Shown here piece by piece: positions 10,232-22,534 of a stretch of DNA of 64,000 nucleotides; position 1 is the first letter of the stretch, and every line of letters starts with the position of its first letter. The DNA lies in the NCBI GenBank assembly GCA_029255685.2, contig CM055319.2, positions 13,464,247-13,528,246 on the forward strand, read 5' to 3'. The notes beneath the pieces were generated by a model. That model did no database searches. It was given only the letters and a program-made list of their open reading frames with translations, and was not told where the DNA came from. A program made the position numbers and the translations under genes. The stretch is from Silene conica. Taxonomy: Eukaryota; Streptophyta; Magnoliopsida; Caryophyllales; Caryophyllaceae.

Positions 10232-11786
10232 TGATACGTGTCTATTTTATGATGTTTTACATCTATTTTTACACGTATTTGGTCGCTCATTTACTATGTT
10301 TTAGCCTTTATTTCCCACAAATCGTGTACTTTCGTATTTTTATGCACTTTTGCAGATTTATGCGGAAAAGAGACGATTTAGCACCAAATCCGTACCCTCA
10401 AGTCTTTTGCTTAATTAAGGAATAAATGGAAAGTCAACTGGAGTCAAAGTCAAAGTATCCAAAGTCAAAACAAGAAGAAAATAGAAGAAATTCTTCGGGA
10501 AGCGGTCGACCGACCGGCAATATAGGTCGACTGACTGACCCTGATCTTTATAAAAGTTCAAATCTGAAGAAAAGCCCAAGAATAAAAGAAGCCCAGAAAG
10601 AAGCGGTCGACCGACCCACATAGTAGGTCGACCGACCTCAGCAGAAGCCCAGACGATTCTTTTCGGAAATAAAGTAGAATTAGAGCTTTTAGGAAACTCT
10701 TAGTTTTATACCCTATATAAACAAATCTTGTGATTAGGGTTAGGGATGCTTGATATCTATTATCAATCCTTAGGATCTTTTATTCAATCTTTTACCATCT
10801 AGTTCATCTTTTATCTTATTCAAGAATTCTCAAGCATTCAATAAAGTTTATTCCGTTCTGCCTTAATTCCAATTGTGGTAATTACTCTTTAATCTAGTTT
10901 TTATTATTGTTCTTATTACCTTTGCATTCAATTAAGATAGAAATCCCAAGCTTTATTGAATCTTGCATGCTTAGATTATTTATTATGTTTACCATGTTTA
11001 ATCCCGTTTTCATAATCGTCTTAACAACCATGAGTAGCTAATCTTCATATGTTAGGATGTAGGGGATGAATATGCGTAGGTAAATAAAATTCGAAAGACC
11101 GACTTGTAGCAGGACCACGGTCGGCCGACTGGAATAGCTGGTCGGTCGACCGAGGTCGTGGTTGGCCGACTGGAGTAGCTGGTCGGTCGACCACCCGCGT
11201 ATGTATTCTTGTTTCGTCTTTTCTTGTCAATTATAATATCCTGCAATGAGACCATAAGGAGACTTGTAGGATGTTAGTAATGACCTACCCAAGATTGAAA
11301 GATACGGGAAGGGCATTGGTTTACACCTTAAGACGGATAGGTTACTCAAGGCTGAAAGGTATGTGACCTGGGATTTAGGAATCACCTTATTGTTGACACC
11401 CAATAATTGTGAGACCTAGGAACTAATAGCATAGGCCGAAAGGAGCTATTAGGTAGCATAGACTTAAAAAGATATGTTACGCCCCCCTTACGCGACTGCA
11501 ATACATGTTGACCTTAGGATTTATTTTACCTTAGCTATTTATTACCCAAACATCCTAGCATCCCTTTTTATATATTTTAAATCTCATCTTTATTTTCTTG
11601 TTTTATTTTTGTCTTTGCTTTAGACTTAGAAATCAACAATCAAACCCCCAATTTGTTACCTTAAAACATTGACACCAAACAATAAACATTCCCCACCTCC
11701 TTGTGGTTCGACCCTGACTTTCACTATCTATTGTTAAAGTTAGGAATTATAAATTTTATCTTTGGTACCCTCAACGACGGGCATCA
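10232..11786 (+). repeat. 3' LTR of the gag-only element
   Basis: A near-identical copy of 3661-5216 that ends GCATCA and is followed by the target duplicate GTCAT at 11787-11791. About eight differences from the 5' LTR were seen by eye. Confidence 0.9.
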
Positions 11787-11791
11787 GTCAT

Positions 11792-11945
11792 AACTATTTC
11801 TATCGGGGTCATAAACAATTCAACTAGCCGAGACCCTTCTATTCTTAGCCCACCCATCATCCACCTTTATTCTAAACGATCTACCTGATCCCTTTTTCCC
11901 TATCAAGTAGCAAGGTAAAAAATGTATTAAGAGAGATCTTAATAG
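11792..11945 (-). pseudogene. LINE RNase H tail, second part
   Basis: The minus-strand frame reads as the start of an RNase H domain (VDDGWAKNRRVSASWIVYD-like) and continues directly into the domain at 3655 once the inserted LTR element is ignored. The shared GTCAT at both junctions shows one interrupted locus. Upstream it abuts a Copia fragment at about 11946, so this LINE copy is 5'-truncated, the usual fate of plant L1s. Confidence 0.6.
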
Positions 11946-14213
11946 ACTCATGAATCTCTAGGAACAAGCTCTAGAGGATTTGCGAGTTACACGAATACCG
12001 AGAAAATGATGTAGCTTGCCGAGGTTGGACATAACAAATTCCTGTGATAAGTGAGTAATAATTTGTCAAAGCAGGGACGTATTTGACGCAGTTAAGACAT
12101 TGTCGTCAACATAAAGAAGTAAATAAGCTGTGTCAGGTTCATGACGAAAAATGAACAAAGATTGGTCACATACACTACATTTAAATCCCTTGGATAAAAT
12201 AAAATTCGCAAACCGTTGATACCAAGACCACGGGGATTGCTTAAGGCCATAAAGAGACTTACGGAGGCGACATACATGACGAAGCCGAAGAGAGGGGTTT
12301 ACAAAACCTGGCGATTGGTGTATGTAGGCGGTTTCGACGAGGACCCCATGTAAGAATGCATTCTTAACATCAAGTTGATGTATGGCCAATACCGAGTGAC
12401 CACAAGGCTAAGGACTGTTCGAATAGTGGTAGGCTTAACGACCGGGCTAAAAGTTTCGTCACAGTCGATTCCGACCTGATGACATTTACTATTAACTACG
12501 AGTCAAGCTTTGTCGCGTTGAAGCGTACCATCAGATTTGAATTTGTAACGGTAAAGCCACATACATCGAATAACAGGGGCAACTTCGGGACGCGGTACAA
12601 GTTCCCAAGTATTGCTATTAATTAAAGCACAATGCTCGTCATTCATAGCGATATTCTAGTTGGGGTCCTGGAGGGCAGCGTGGGGAGTCTTGAGAATAAG
12701 GGATAAGGTGGGTTGGGTCGTGCCAGCTAAGACACGGGGTTTAAAAATCCCGTTTATAGCACGCGTGGTCATGGTGTGGTCCCGTAATGAGGCAATGGGA
12801 GGTTTAGGGGAGTGGTGGTAAAAGGGTTGTGGTATGTGGCGGTGAAGGGAAATGGCAGTGGTGGGTGAATGCAGGGTGGTCGAGGGTGATGACGATGGAG
12901 GGAAGGCAGAGTAGGTACGGAAATAGGGGAGGTGAGGGTGTTAATATGGGGAACAAGGAAGGTCAGGGTGTGCGTGGGAGTGGGGTCAGGCCGAGGGGCT
13001 GAGGTTGGGGTCTGGGGGAGTTGGGTGGTTCAGGGGTGGTTTGGGTTGCATTGGGCTGGAGGAAGGCGTCGATGAGGGCTGGGTTGAGTTGGCTGTGGGA
13101 TTGGGTGGTGGTGTTTTGGTTTTCATGTGATGGGAATGTAGCGAAAGAGAAAATATACTCATCGAAAGTGACATGACGGGATATAATGAGTTTACCACTA
13201 GATAATTCGAGACACTTATAACCACGAAACTTTTGAGGATAGCCGAGGAAAACGCATTTTGAGGAACGAATGGCTAATTTATGTGGAGAGTTTTGGCGGA
13301 GAGATTGGGGTAGCAGACAACCGAAGACACAGAGATGAGAGTAGGATGGGTTTTTATGGAAAAGAGCGGAAGTTGGTGTATGGAATTAGAGGATTCGTGT
13401 GGGCACGATGTTGTGAAGGTGAACGTCGGTGTGCAAGGCATCGACCCAATACTCAAGAGGGATAGATGAATGATGTAATTAGGCTTAAACTATTTCATTA
13501 ATGCGACGAATCATTCGTTCAACCTTTCCATTTTGTGTGGAAGTTTGGGGACACGAGAAACGAAAAACTAGACCATGTTAATCACTAAAATTCGTAAATT
13601 CATTGTTATCAAATTCGCGGCCTAAGTCACACTAAAAAGTTTTGATAAGTCGATTAAATTGAATAGTGACATAATTGCGAAATTCAAGAAATTTAGAAAA
13701 AGTCTCGGATTTGTAGGAATCAAGGAGGTCATCTCCGACCATCTGAGCGTGAGACTGGGCCCGGTTGAATGACGACCTGGTTGAAATTTGTGTTGCCGTG
13801 AGCAAGTACACAAGAATTTAACCTAGACACTAATACCATGTAAATAATATGAATCCCTGCTTTGGGAGGACTATATTATTCAAAATATATAGTTACATGA
13901 GAAGATTACAATAACAGAAACAAGGAAACCGTATAGCTAAATACAAGGAAACCAAATCAAGTCTAATTAGAAGATATATACATAATCATATATCTCTCTA
14001 ATGCAGAAGTCAATCTCGCTGACTTGGCATCTCGCATTTCAAGTACAACCTGGCGTGTCAGTCTATAAATTAAAGCAATTGAAAAACAAAAATGCTTAAA
14101 AATATGAAAAAAACGCAATAATACACGACATAATGTGCCATATAAAAGACTGAATATTCCATTTGATATATGCTGAGATGCTGAGATATCTGGGAAAAAA
14201 TCATATCTCATCA
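11946..14213 (-). mobile_element. Old, broken Copia-type LTR element with one LTR left
   Basis: On the minus strand I see, from high to low coordinates: an LTR (13839-14213), a PBS-like TGGTATTAGTG at the LTR edge (about 13831-13841), an integrase-derived segment (13250-13700) and reverse transcriptase (about 11946-12600, including IHQLDVKNAFLHG and LLLYVDDN). Most of gag and the second LTR are missing. It is clearly a fossil with many breaks (at least half a dozen) and is much older than the other LTR elements here. Confidence 0.8.
13839..14213 (-). repeat. LTR of the old Copia element
   Basis: Minus strand reads TGATGAGATATGA at the start and ends TTTACA just before the PBS-like site, length about 375 bp. 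A short related piece appears at about 36838-36878, in the same orientation. Confidence 0.6.
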
Positions 14214-14599
14214 TTATTCATTATATTATATATATTAAAGAATCTTGTAAAAGCGCTTATGTGGCGCAATGTGGTTTTAGAATTAGTCTAACGGAGCTCT
14301 CTCATTCAACCTCAGAATTTCACTTATTTTCAGCCAATAACGTGAACAATAGTAGCCATGTCACCTTCCATTAACCGATTTTTACATTCTTTCCATTTTC
14401 TACAATATATCGAATATAATTATCTTAATTTTGTTTCTTTAATTAATTTACATATCTCTTTTTTTTACTGGAAATTTACATATATCTTAAAGTTATCAAA
14501 TCTGAATTTTATAGTTTTCTTCTTTAACTATGTCTTAATAGTTCTACTTTTAAACCGCCTCACAATTATTACTCCTATTAACATTATCATATGTTATCT

Positions 14600-14601
<2 letters not shown>

Positions 14602-14660
<59 letters not shown>
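14602..14660. repeat. (TA)n microsatellite, left
   Basis: Near-perfect TA dinucleotide run touching the left terminal repeat of element A. It is the probable target sequence and target duplication of the Mutator-like insertion. Confidence 0.9.
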
Positions 14661-14665
<5 letters not shown>

Positions 14666-15184
14666 TGAATCACGCGAGGCACCCTTCTTAGGGTGAGGCC
14701 GCTGGACTCATCTCTACCATTCAAATTATTAATAACATGTGGTTTAGATCAAACCACCACTTCTTTTCTTATTTTGTTCCAGGGACTCAGCTATACTGGA
14801 AAGGCTATGGCCATTGTCGTGGGAATATATAATCAATACTAGTAACACCGAACAAATTAAGCCTTCATTATAGCCGCTGGCTTTACGTTCTTTTATTGTA
14901 ATGAGAGATAAAGTCTTCTCTGTCAAAAAGACTATTGCTTGTGTGGTCAACCAATAAACTGTAAGCAGGATTTTACTATGTTGATTGCATTCAATGTATA
15001 ACAATTTATAACAACAGTATAACAATATAACATATTGCTTGTGTGATTCACTAGGACCAATAAGCCCACGAGACTTCCTGAAAAATGGCCATGAACCCCA
15101 ATATCTTGTTTTAACATTTATTATGCTCTCTTATCCTCCTTTGGATTCATTGACCAGAAAAGTAACTAATTTCTCTACGTGCAG

Positions 15185-15366
15185 CTGTATTTGGGGCGTT
15201 TTTGCATGTGCTATCTACTTCACTTCTAGGTATAACAGCCATAACAATGGCAAATACAATTGCGGGGGAAGAAACTGTGCATAAACTTGCTTCTCTGTTG
15301 CTTGTTGTTGACCTTAACATATTTTTGATGGGTTATGTTGAAATGAGATTATCTGTTGACATTTGA
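15185..15366 (+). pseudogene. Possible captured host exon, hydrophobic
   Basis: After a good acceptor (CTACGTGCAG) the frame stays open for about 60 codons and stops at TGA 15364-15366. It encodes AVFGAFLHVLSTSLLGITAI, then MANTIAGEETVHKLASLLLV, then DLNIFLMGYVEMRL. Two hydrophobic stretches suggest part of a membrane protein. I do not recognise the family. The codon texture differs from the surrounding satellite. Capture of host fragments is common in Mutator-like elements, so a Pack-MULE-like remnant is plausible. A chance ORF cannot be excluded. Confidence 0.3.
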
Positions 15367-15374
15367 TTGTATTG

Positions 15375-17430
15375 TTATGGTGGCGGAGTAAGGTTCCGGT
15401 TTCACGAATTAAATAAGAAATTAAACAATTCGTGAGTAAACAAACATTTTAAATCCAAGTTTCACGAAATAAGGTTCCGGTTTCACAAATTAAGGTCCAA
15501 GATTTACGAAATAAAAAATTAAAAATTTCGTGAGTAACAAACATTTTAAGTCCAAGTTTCACGAAATAAGGTTCCGGTTTCACAAATTAAGGTCCAAAAT
15601 TCACGAAGTAAGAAATTAAACAATTCGTGAGTAAACAAACATTTTAAATCCAAGTTTCACGAAATAAGGTTCCGGTTTCACAAATTAAAGTCCAAGATTT
15701 ACGAAATAAAAAATTAAAAATTTCGTTAGTAAACAAACATTTTAAGTCCAAGTTTCACAAAATAAGGTCCCGGTTTCACAAATTAAGGTCCAAGATTACG
15801 AAATAAAAAGTTATATATTTTGTGCGCAACAAATATTTTAAGTCCAAATTTCACGAAATAAGGTTCCGATTTCACAAATTAAGGTCCAAGATTCACGAAA
15901 TAAGAAATTAAACATTTCGTGAGTAAACAAATATTTTAAGTCCAAGTTTCACGAAATAAGGTCCCGACTTCACAAATTAAGGTCCAAGATTCACGAAATA
16001 AGAAATTACACATTTCGTGATTAAACAAACTTTTTAAATCCAAGTTTCACGAAAAAAGGTTCCGGTTTCACAAATTAAGGTCCAAAATTCACGAAGTAAG
16101 AAATTAAACAATTCGTGAGTAAACAAACATTTTAACCAAGTTTCACGAAATAAGGTTCCGGTTTCACAAATTAAGGTCCAAGATTTACGAAATAAAAAAT
16201 TAAAAATTTCGTGAGTAAACAAACATTTTAAGTCCAAGTTTCACAAAATAAGGTTCCGGTTTCACAAATTGAGGTCCAATATTCACGAAATAAAAAATTA
16301 TATATTTTGTGCGCAACAAATATTTTAAGTCCAAGTTTCACGAAATAAGGTTTCGGTTTCACAAATTAAGGTCCAAGATTCACCAAATAAGAAATTAAAC
16401 ATTTCGTGAGTAAACAAATATTTTAAGTCCAAGTTTCACGAAATAAGGTCCCGGTTTCACAAATTAAGGTCCAAGTTTCACGAAATAAGAAATTACACAT
16501 TTCGTGATTAAACAAACTTTTTAAGTCCAAGTTTCACGAAACAAGGTTCCGGTTTCACAAATTAAGGTCCAAAATTCACGAAGTAAGAAATTAAACAATT
16601 CGTGAGTAAACAAACATTTTAAGTCCAAGTTTCACGAAAAAAGGTTCCGGTTTCACAAATTAAGGTCCAAGATTTACAAAATAAAAAATTAAAAATTTCG
16701 TGAGTAAACAAACATTTTAAATCCAAGTTTCACGAAATAAGGTTCCGGTTTCACAAATTAAGGTCCAAATTCACGAAGTAAGAAATTAAACAATTCGTAA
16801 GTAAACAAACATTTTAAATCCAAGTTTCACGAAATAAGGTCCCGGTTTCACAAATTAAGGTCCAAGATTCACGAAATAAAAAATTATATATTTTGTGCGC
16901 AACAAATATTTTAAGTCCAAGTTTCACGAAATAAGGTTCCGGTTTCACAAATTAAGGTCCAAGATTCACGAAATAAGAAATTAAACATTTCGTGAGTAAA
17001 CAAATATTTTAAGTCCAAGTTTCACGAAATAAGGTCCCGACTTCACAAATTATGGTGCAAGATTCACGAAATAAGAAATTACACATTTTGTGATTAAACA
17101 AACTTTTTAAGTCCAAGTTTCAGGAAATAAGGTTCCGGTTTCACAAATTAAGGTCCAAAATTCACGAAGTAAGAAATTAAACAATTCGTGAGTAAACAAA
17201 CATTTTAAGTCCAAGTTTCACGAAATAAGGTTTCGGTATCACAAATTAAGTTCCGAAATTCACGAAATAAGAAATTATCCATTTTGTGAGCAAACAAACA
17301 TTTTACGTCTAAGTTTCACGAAATAAGGTCCCGAGTTCACAAATTAAGGTCGAAGATTCACAAAATAAGAAATTAAACATTTTGTGAATAAACAAATTTT
17401 TTAAGCCCAAATTTCACGAAATAAGAAAAA
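15375..17430. repeat. 98-bp tandem satellite with TTTCAC(G/A)AAAT motif, about 21 units
   Basis: Each unit runs AAGTCCAAGTTTCACGAAAT, AAGGTTCCGGTTTCACAAAT, TAAGGTCCAAGATTCACGAA, then ATAAGAAATTAAACATTTCG and TGAGTAAACAAACATTTT. It therefore holds three TTCAC cores on one strand and one on the other. Variant units with ATATATTTTGTGCGCAACAA recur near 15815, 16290 and 16880, giving a higher-order period of about five to six units. No coding content. Confidence 0.9.
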
Positions 17431-17558
17431 GAACAAAATGGATATTTTTTTTTAGATAGAGAATATATTTGGACCAAATGAATTGTTATAAATGACCCAT
17501 AATTTTCATCCCATTGAAATTAGTCCAATGAACATTGAAAATCATGTGCAACATAGTA

Positions 17559-17762
<204 letters not shown>

Positions 17763-18837
17763 CACAACCTATTTGGGCCAAATTCACGTTTGATATTGCT
17801 GTTGGGCCGACTTCCCTTGCGAATTATTCAATGTGGGCTGAAAATTAGGGTCAAACCAAATCTTGTCATTTGGGCCAAAAAACTTTCTCTCACTAAAAAT
17901 AATAAAAACATAATTAAACCCAACCAAATACACACTCTCTCTAACCTAGAAAACTCTTTACGACAAAAAAAAAACCTCAAATTCAACGCAAATCGATTTG
18001 TTCCTTCTTCCAGTTTCCTCCGATTGTTCGTAAATTCCATCGATTTTGCATACAAATTCAATTCAATTGATTTTGGAAGAAGATTAAGACTAATTTTCAG
18101 GTAATTTGATAATTTGATTCTTCGAATTTTCAACGATTGTTCGAATTTCACGCGATTGTTCGAATTTGATGAATTTTTCTCACGATTTTCTTTACCTCTC
18201 GACGTCATACTACTTATGACATTATTTTCGATTATTTTGCAGCTCTAATATCTATGGAGAATCTAGATATCACCACGTTGATGATAATATTACTATTGAA
18301 TCAGGTATGTCGTTTTTTGTCGTTTACATTATTGTTTTCTGATTCGATTTCTGCTCAATTTTGTTGAATATATGGATCGCTTTTTGTATTTCGTGAATGT
18401 AGGACCTTATTTTGTGAATGTAGGACCTATTGAAGTTTATGACTATTGTATTGTGATTATAAAAAGCCTGAAACTGGGGGCTTATTTTGTGAATATAGGA
18501 CTTAATTGAAGTTTATGAATATTGTGAAACTATAAGCTTACATTGTGAAACCTGATTAAAAAAGGTTGATTTATTTTAGCTTTCTTATATTGTGAATCCT
18601 AGGCAAAATAAACTGTGAAACTAGAAGCTGATATTGTGAAACCATGCTTATTAAAAAGTCTGATTTTGTTTAGTCTTTTTATATTGTGAAACCAGATGCT
18701 GAAACTGTGAAACTAGATGCTTAATCTGTGAAACTAGATGCTTAATCTGTGAAACTAGATGCTTAATCTGTGAAACTTACATTGTGAAACCTGATAAAAA
18801 AAAGGCTGATTTAGTTTATATGTTTTGACTTTATATT
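17763..18837 (+). promoter_or_regulatory. 5' region, possible first exon and first intron of the element B transposase gene
   Basis: Pyrimidine-rich leader-like DNA (17930-18250) is followed by a possible short first exon (ATG at 18254) with a GTATGT donor at about 18306. From 18400 to 18800 the sequence is intron-like, with about a dozen TGTGAAAC/TGTGAA motifs. I could not fix the acceptor that joins it to the 18838 frame. Confidence 0.4.
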
Positions 18838-21800
18838 GGTACTGATTCCATTTTCAACACCAACGGAGAGGTTTCTACAATTTTAACAGCACAATCCACA
18901 CCTACAGTACCGGTTGGTACGCCTATTACTTTGGTGAATCACACACCGGGTGGTAGTGAGGAATGGATTGTCAGAGTTGCAGAAGATATTACACCTACTG
19001 TTGGGAAGTTATTTTTAGATCTAGAGTCGGCAATGACATTCTATCAAGTGTATGCTACTGCTTGTGGTTTTGAAGCTAGGAAATCTACAACGAAGAGGTT
19101 TCGTGATGGTAATATTCGAACTAAAGCCATGGTTTGTAATCGTGAAGGCCATAATAAGAGGAAGGGAAGACCTCTTGAAACTGTTGCAAGTGAAACTGGT
19201 TCTGAAACTGGTTCAAATATTGGAAAAAGTGCAAAACCAAAAACTGGTGTGAAGGGAAGTGAAGGAGATGAGGCTGAAAGTTCAAATAAGCAAACATTTA
19301 CAAGAACAACCAAAATAAGAAGGTGGGGTTGTCGTGCAATGGTCAAATTCAAGTTCCATTATAACAAGTACATCGTTGAACAATTTCATGAGGGTCACAA
19401 TCACCCAGTGACCTTGTAAAAAAATAGGGAATTTGATAAACTTGCAGCAAATATGAATGAATTTCATAAGCAAATGATTGTCCAGAATTCAAGAGTTAAT
19501 GTTGGGGCTAGCTTAACATTCCAGCTATGCAAAGAGCAAGTCGAAGGGTTCGAAAATGTAGGGGCTTCCCTTTCACAATTCAAGAATTTCCAACGGGATT
19601 TGAAGTGTTTCATTAAGAGTAAAGATGGAGACATGTTTATCTCACATTTGGAAACCCTCCGTGACACAAAAGGGTTAGAATTTGTGCATGAAATCGATTC
19701 TGAGAAAGCTTTGACAAAGATTTTCGGACAGATGCTGAGGCAAAGAGATGTTACTCAGTGTTTGGTGATGCAATTTCATTCGATCCAACTTATGGCACTA
19801 ACAAATATAACATGATATTCACCCCTTTCACTGGCATTGACCATCATAAAAAGTCAATAACATTTGCATGCGCTCTTTTAGATCATGAAGACGATGAAGC
19901 ATTTATGTGGGCGTTTCAGCAATTTCTGAAATCAATGGGTGGAAAAGAACCTAATTACATTATCACTGACCAAGATGCAGGAATAAAAAAGGTGTTCCCT
20001 TGTATGTTTGTATATCGTGCAATTTTTCTAGTTTTCTTAACTTGTGAAACTACAAGCTGAAGATGCTGAAACTATGAAACTACATGCTTAACTTGTGAAA
20101 CTAGATCCTTATACTGTGAATCTGGAAGGCCATATTGTGAACCCTGTTGATATAAGAGGCTGATTTTTTGAGTTCTTAACTTGTGAAACTAGAAGCTTAT
20201 GAAGTGAAACTACATGCTTATTTTGTGAAACTAGATGGCTATATTGTGAATCCTGTTGAAAAATCAGCCTGATTTTTTGAATTCTTAACTTGTGAAACTA
20301 GAAGCTTAGGCAGTGAAACTGCATGCTTATTTCATGAAACTAGATGGCTATATTGTGAAACCTGTTGATAAAAGATCCTGATTTTTTGAGTTCTTAACTT
20401 GTGAAACTAGAAGCTTAACTTGTGAAACTGGATTCGTATTCTGTGAAACTACAAGCCTATATTTGTGAAACCTGTTGATGAAAGAGGATGATTTTTTCGA
20501 GTAATCTTATTTTATTACATGCAGTTGTGTTCAAAACAACAAGACATCGGTTTTGCATGTGGCACATTATGAAAAAAGTAACAGACAAGGTTGGGAGCAC
20601 AATTTGCAAAGACACTGACTTCTTATCACGTCTGAACAATGTTGTTTGGAGCAATGATATGGAACCTGAGGAATTTGAGGAGAATTGGGTTAAGGTCATC
20701 ACAGAATTCTCGTTAGAGGATAATATATGGTTGAGTGGAAAGTTTGCTGAAAGACACAAATGGATACCAGCGTATTTCAGAAATGTTCCGATGGGTAACA
20801 TTTTAAGAACCACACAGAGATCAGAGAGTGCTAATAGTTTTTTTTAAAAGATTTCAGAATAAATACGGGACCTTGGTTGAGTTTTGGATGAGGTTTGAGA
20901 GTGCCATCGACCAACAAAGGCATGCTCTAAAGCTTCTTGAAGCACAGAGTGATGATTCAATGCCTGAAACCTTATATTCTTCAAACTGGGAAGCCCATGG
21001 AGTGGGAGTATATACACATGAAGTCTTCTATGACTTTCAAAATGAGGTTAAGGGCTCGATAAATGGGTGTAGTGTGGGTGGATACACCCCACCAGATCCT
21101 GTAACTAAATATGAGATTTTGATAGTTGAAGACGCGATCAAGAAAAAGAGCTACGCAGTTAAGTACAATAAAGGAACAATGGACGTGAGATGTTCCTGTA
21201 AACTATTTGAACGGAGAGGTATTCTATGTTATCACATAATTTGGGTTTGCTCGGGTAAAACTAAGGAAAAACCTGAGAAATACATTTTGGGTAGGTGGAG
21301 TAAGAATGCACTTAGAAACCCTATTTATGATTTGAATGGAAATCTTTTGGACAACTACAATCCTACTAGTAGCCCGAAATTTGGAATGTCTCGGATGTGG
21401 TCTGAGATTTATGCAACTGTGGGGATCCTCAAAAGAAAAAAAGAGTCTGATGTGAGAGAATTTGCTAAGCTTGTAAAAGAATTCCGAGATAAGTTGGAGC
21501 CAAACCCAAAGACTTTGACAAAAGAACAAGAATTGGAAATCCTTCTAAACTGCAAGGCTCCAAAAGAAGGAAAGGTCTTACCACCTAAGTTCTCTAAGAA
21601 CAAGGGTAGCGGGAAGCGGTTGGTCAGTAGCAAAAATAAGGCAATCATAAAAGCAAAAAAACCAAAAAGGTTGTGTGCTAATTGTAAACGAATGTCACAC
21701 CATGATAAAAGAAATTGTCCATATGATTTTGAAGAGCATCCTCCTGAGAATCAAGTGTGTATTATTCCTTTACTTTATTTTTTTTTAATTCAGGTTTATT

Positions 21801-22171
21801 ATACTGTGAAACTAGGGGCTTATACTGTGAACCTATGGGCTTATACTGTGAAACTAGGGGCTTATACTGTGAAACTAGGGGCTTATACTGTGAAACCTGT
21901 TGATGAAGGGCTGATTTTAGGTTGTTTATAATATTGTGAATCCTAGGGGCTTATATTGTGAAACTAGGGGCTTATATTGTGAAACTAGGGCTTATACATT
22001 CTGATTTTAATCTTAAGTATAAATTTTATTACTTAAGCAATGCAAGGTACGTCTCAAAAGTATTTATTTTAATGTTTCATTTTCTTTCAGGGAGATACAA
22101 CAGAAGAAGAAGAAGAAAAAGAAGAAGAAGAAGAAGAAGAAGAAGAAGAAGACGAAGATGAAGATGTATAG
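18838..22171 (+). pseudogene. FAR1-type MULE transposase, broken
   Basis: Cut-and-paste transposase related to plant FRS/FAR1 proteins. Exon 1 (about 18838-20001) encodes a FAR1 DNA-binding domain (ACGFEARKSTTKR, GCRAMVKF, EGHNHPV). It continues into the MULE catalytic core with VFGDAISFDPTYGTNKYN (first Asp) and NYIITDQDAG (second Asp). Exon 2 (20525-21752) begins FKTTRHRFCMWHIMKK and carries the acidic EFEENW region (likely third acidic residue), a SWIM zinc finger CSCKLFERRGILCYHII and a zinc-knuckle-like CANCKRMSHHDKRNCP. A last exon (22091-22171) encodes an acidic tail, GDTTEEEEEKEEEE onward. Lesions: an in-frame TAA at 19417-19419, a one-base loss near 19728, and one extra T in the run ending at 20845. 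The intron at 20002-20524 is made almost entirely of TGTGAAAC repeats. Confidence 0.85.
20040..20500 (+). repeat. Intronic TGTGAAACTAGAAGCTTA array
   Basis: About twenty loosely spaced copies of TGTGAAAC with TAGAAGCTTA or TACATGCTTA tails fill the transposase intron. Similar arrays lie at 18400-18800, 21795-22000, 22190-22480, 22900-23200 and 23390-23525. Their near-absence from the flanking exons is clear by eye. Confidence 0.85.
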
Positions 22172-22534
22172 TTTAGGTTTTTTAGACTGTGAAGCTTTAT
22201 TATACTGTGAATCTAAGGGCTTAAACTGTGAAACTAGGGGCTTATACTGTGAAACTAGGGGCTTATAAAGTGAAACCTGTTGACGAATAAAGAAAAGAAA
22301 CTCTTAGTTTCACAGATTACATGCGTAGTTTCACAACATAAGCTTCTAGATTCACAGAAGAAGACCTGACATTCACAGAATAAGTTTTCTTATATTGTGA
22401 AACCTGTTGTCATAAATTGTGAAACTAAAAGCTTTACTTGTGAAACTAGAAGCAGTTTTGGATTAGGGGGATTCGCTACCGCATAGATATACACCTCTAA
22501 ATGCGTAGATACACATTTAGAGACGTTTATGTAT

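Larger units (their letters stand above)
3661..11786 (+). mobile_element. Non-autonomous Gypsy-type LTR element (gag-protease only, TR-GAG-like)
   Basis: The element has 1.56-kb LTRs and a 5-bp target duplication, GTCAT, at 3656-3660 and 11787-11791. A primer site matches tRNA-Asp, one long gag-protease reading frame is present, and a purine-rich tract precedes the 3' LTR. No reverse transcriptase, RNase H or integrase is visible in the 2 kb after the ORF. Gag sequence and PBS place it near the Athila/Tat branch of Gypsy. By eye the two LTRs differ at about 8 of 1,556 positions, so insertion is recent. It looks structurally whole for a gag-only element and probably relied on enzymes from an autonomous relative. 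It landed inside the RNase H region of an older LINE. Confidence 0.85.

Noticed and set aside
12986-13465. Pro/Ser-rich and overlapping ORFs on both strands
   Set aside because: They fall in the variable linker between integrase and RT of the old Copia fossil.
15375-17430. CRISPR-like array
   Set aside because: Units are contiguous with no unique spacers, the genome is plant, and no cas genes exist. It is a satellite.
21785-21931. YTVKLGA repeats as a C-terminal domain of the transposase
   Set aside because: They lie after a good GT donor at about 21753 and before the acceptor at 22091, so they are intronic motif repeats.
22076-22161. Arginine-rich ORF end as a nucleic-acid-binding tail
   Set aside because: The acceptor at 22090 and the upstream exon phase put this GAA-rich stretch in the frame giving an acidic Glu tail.
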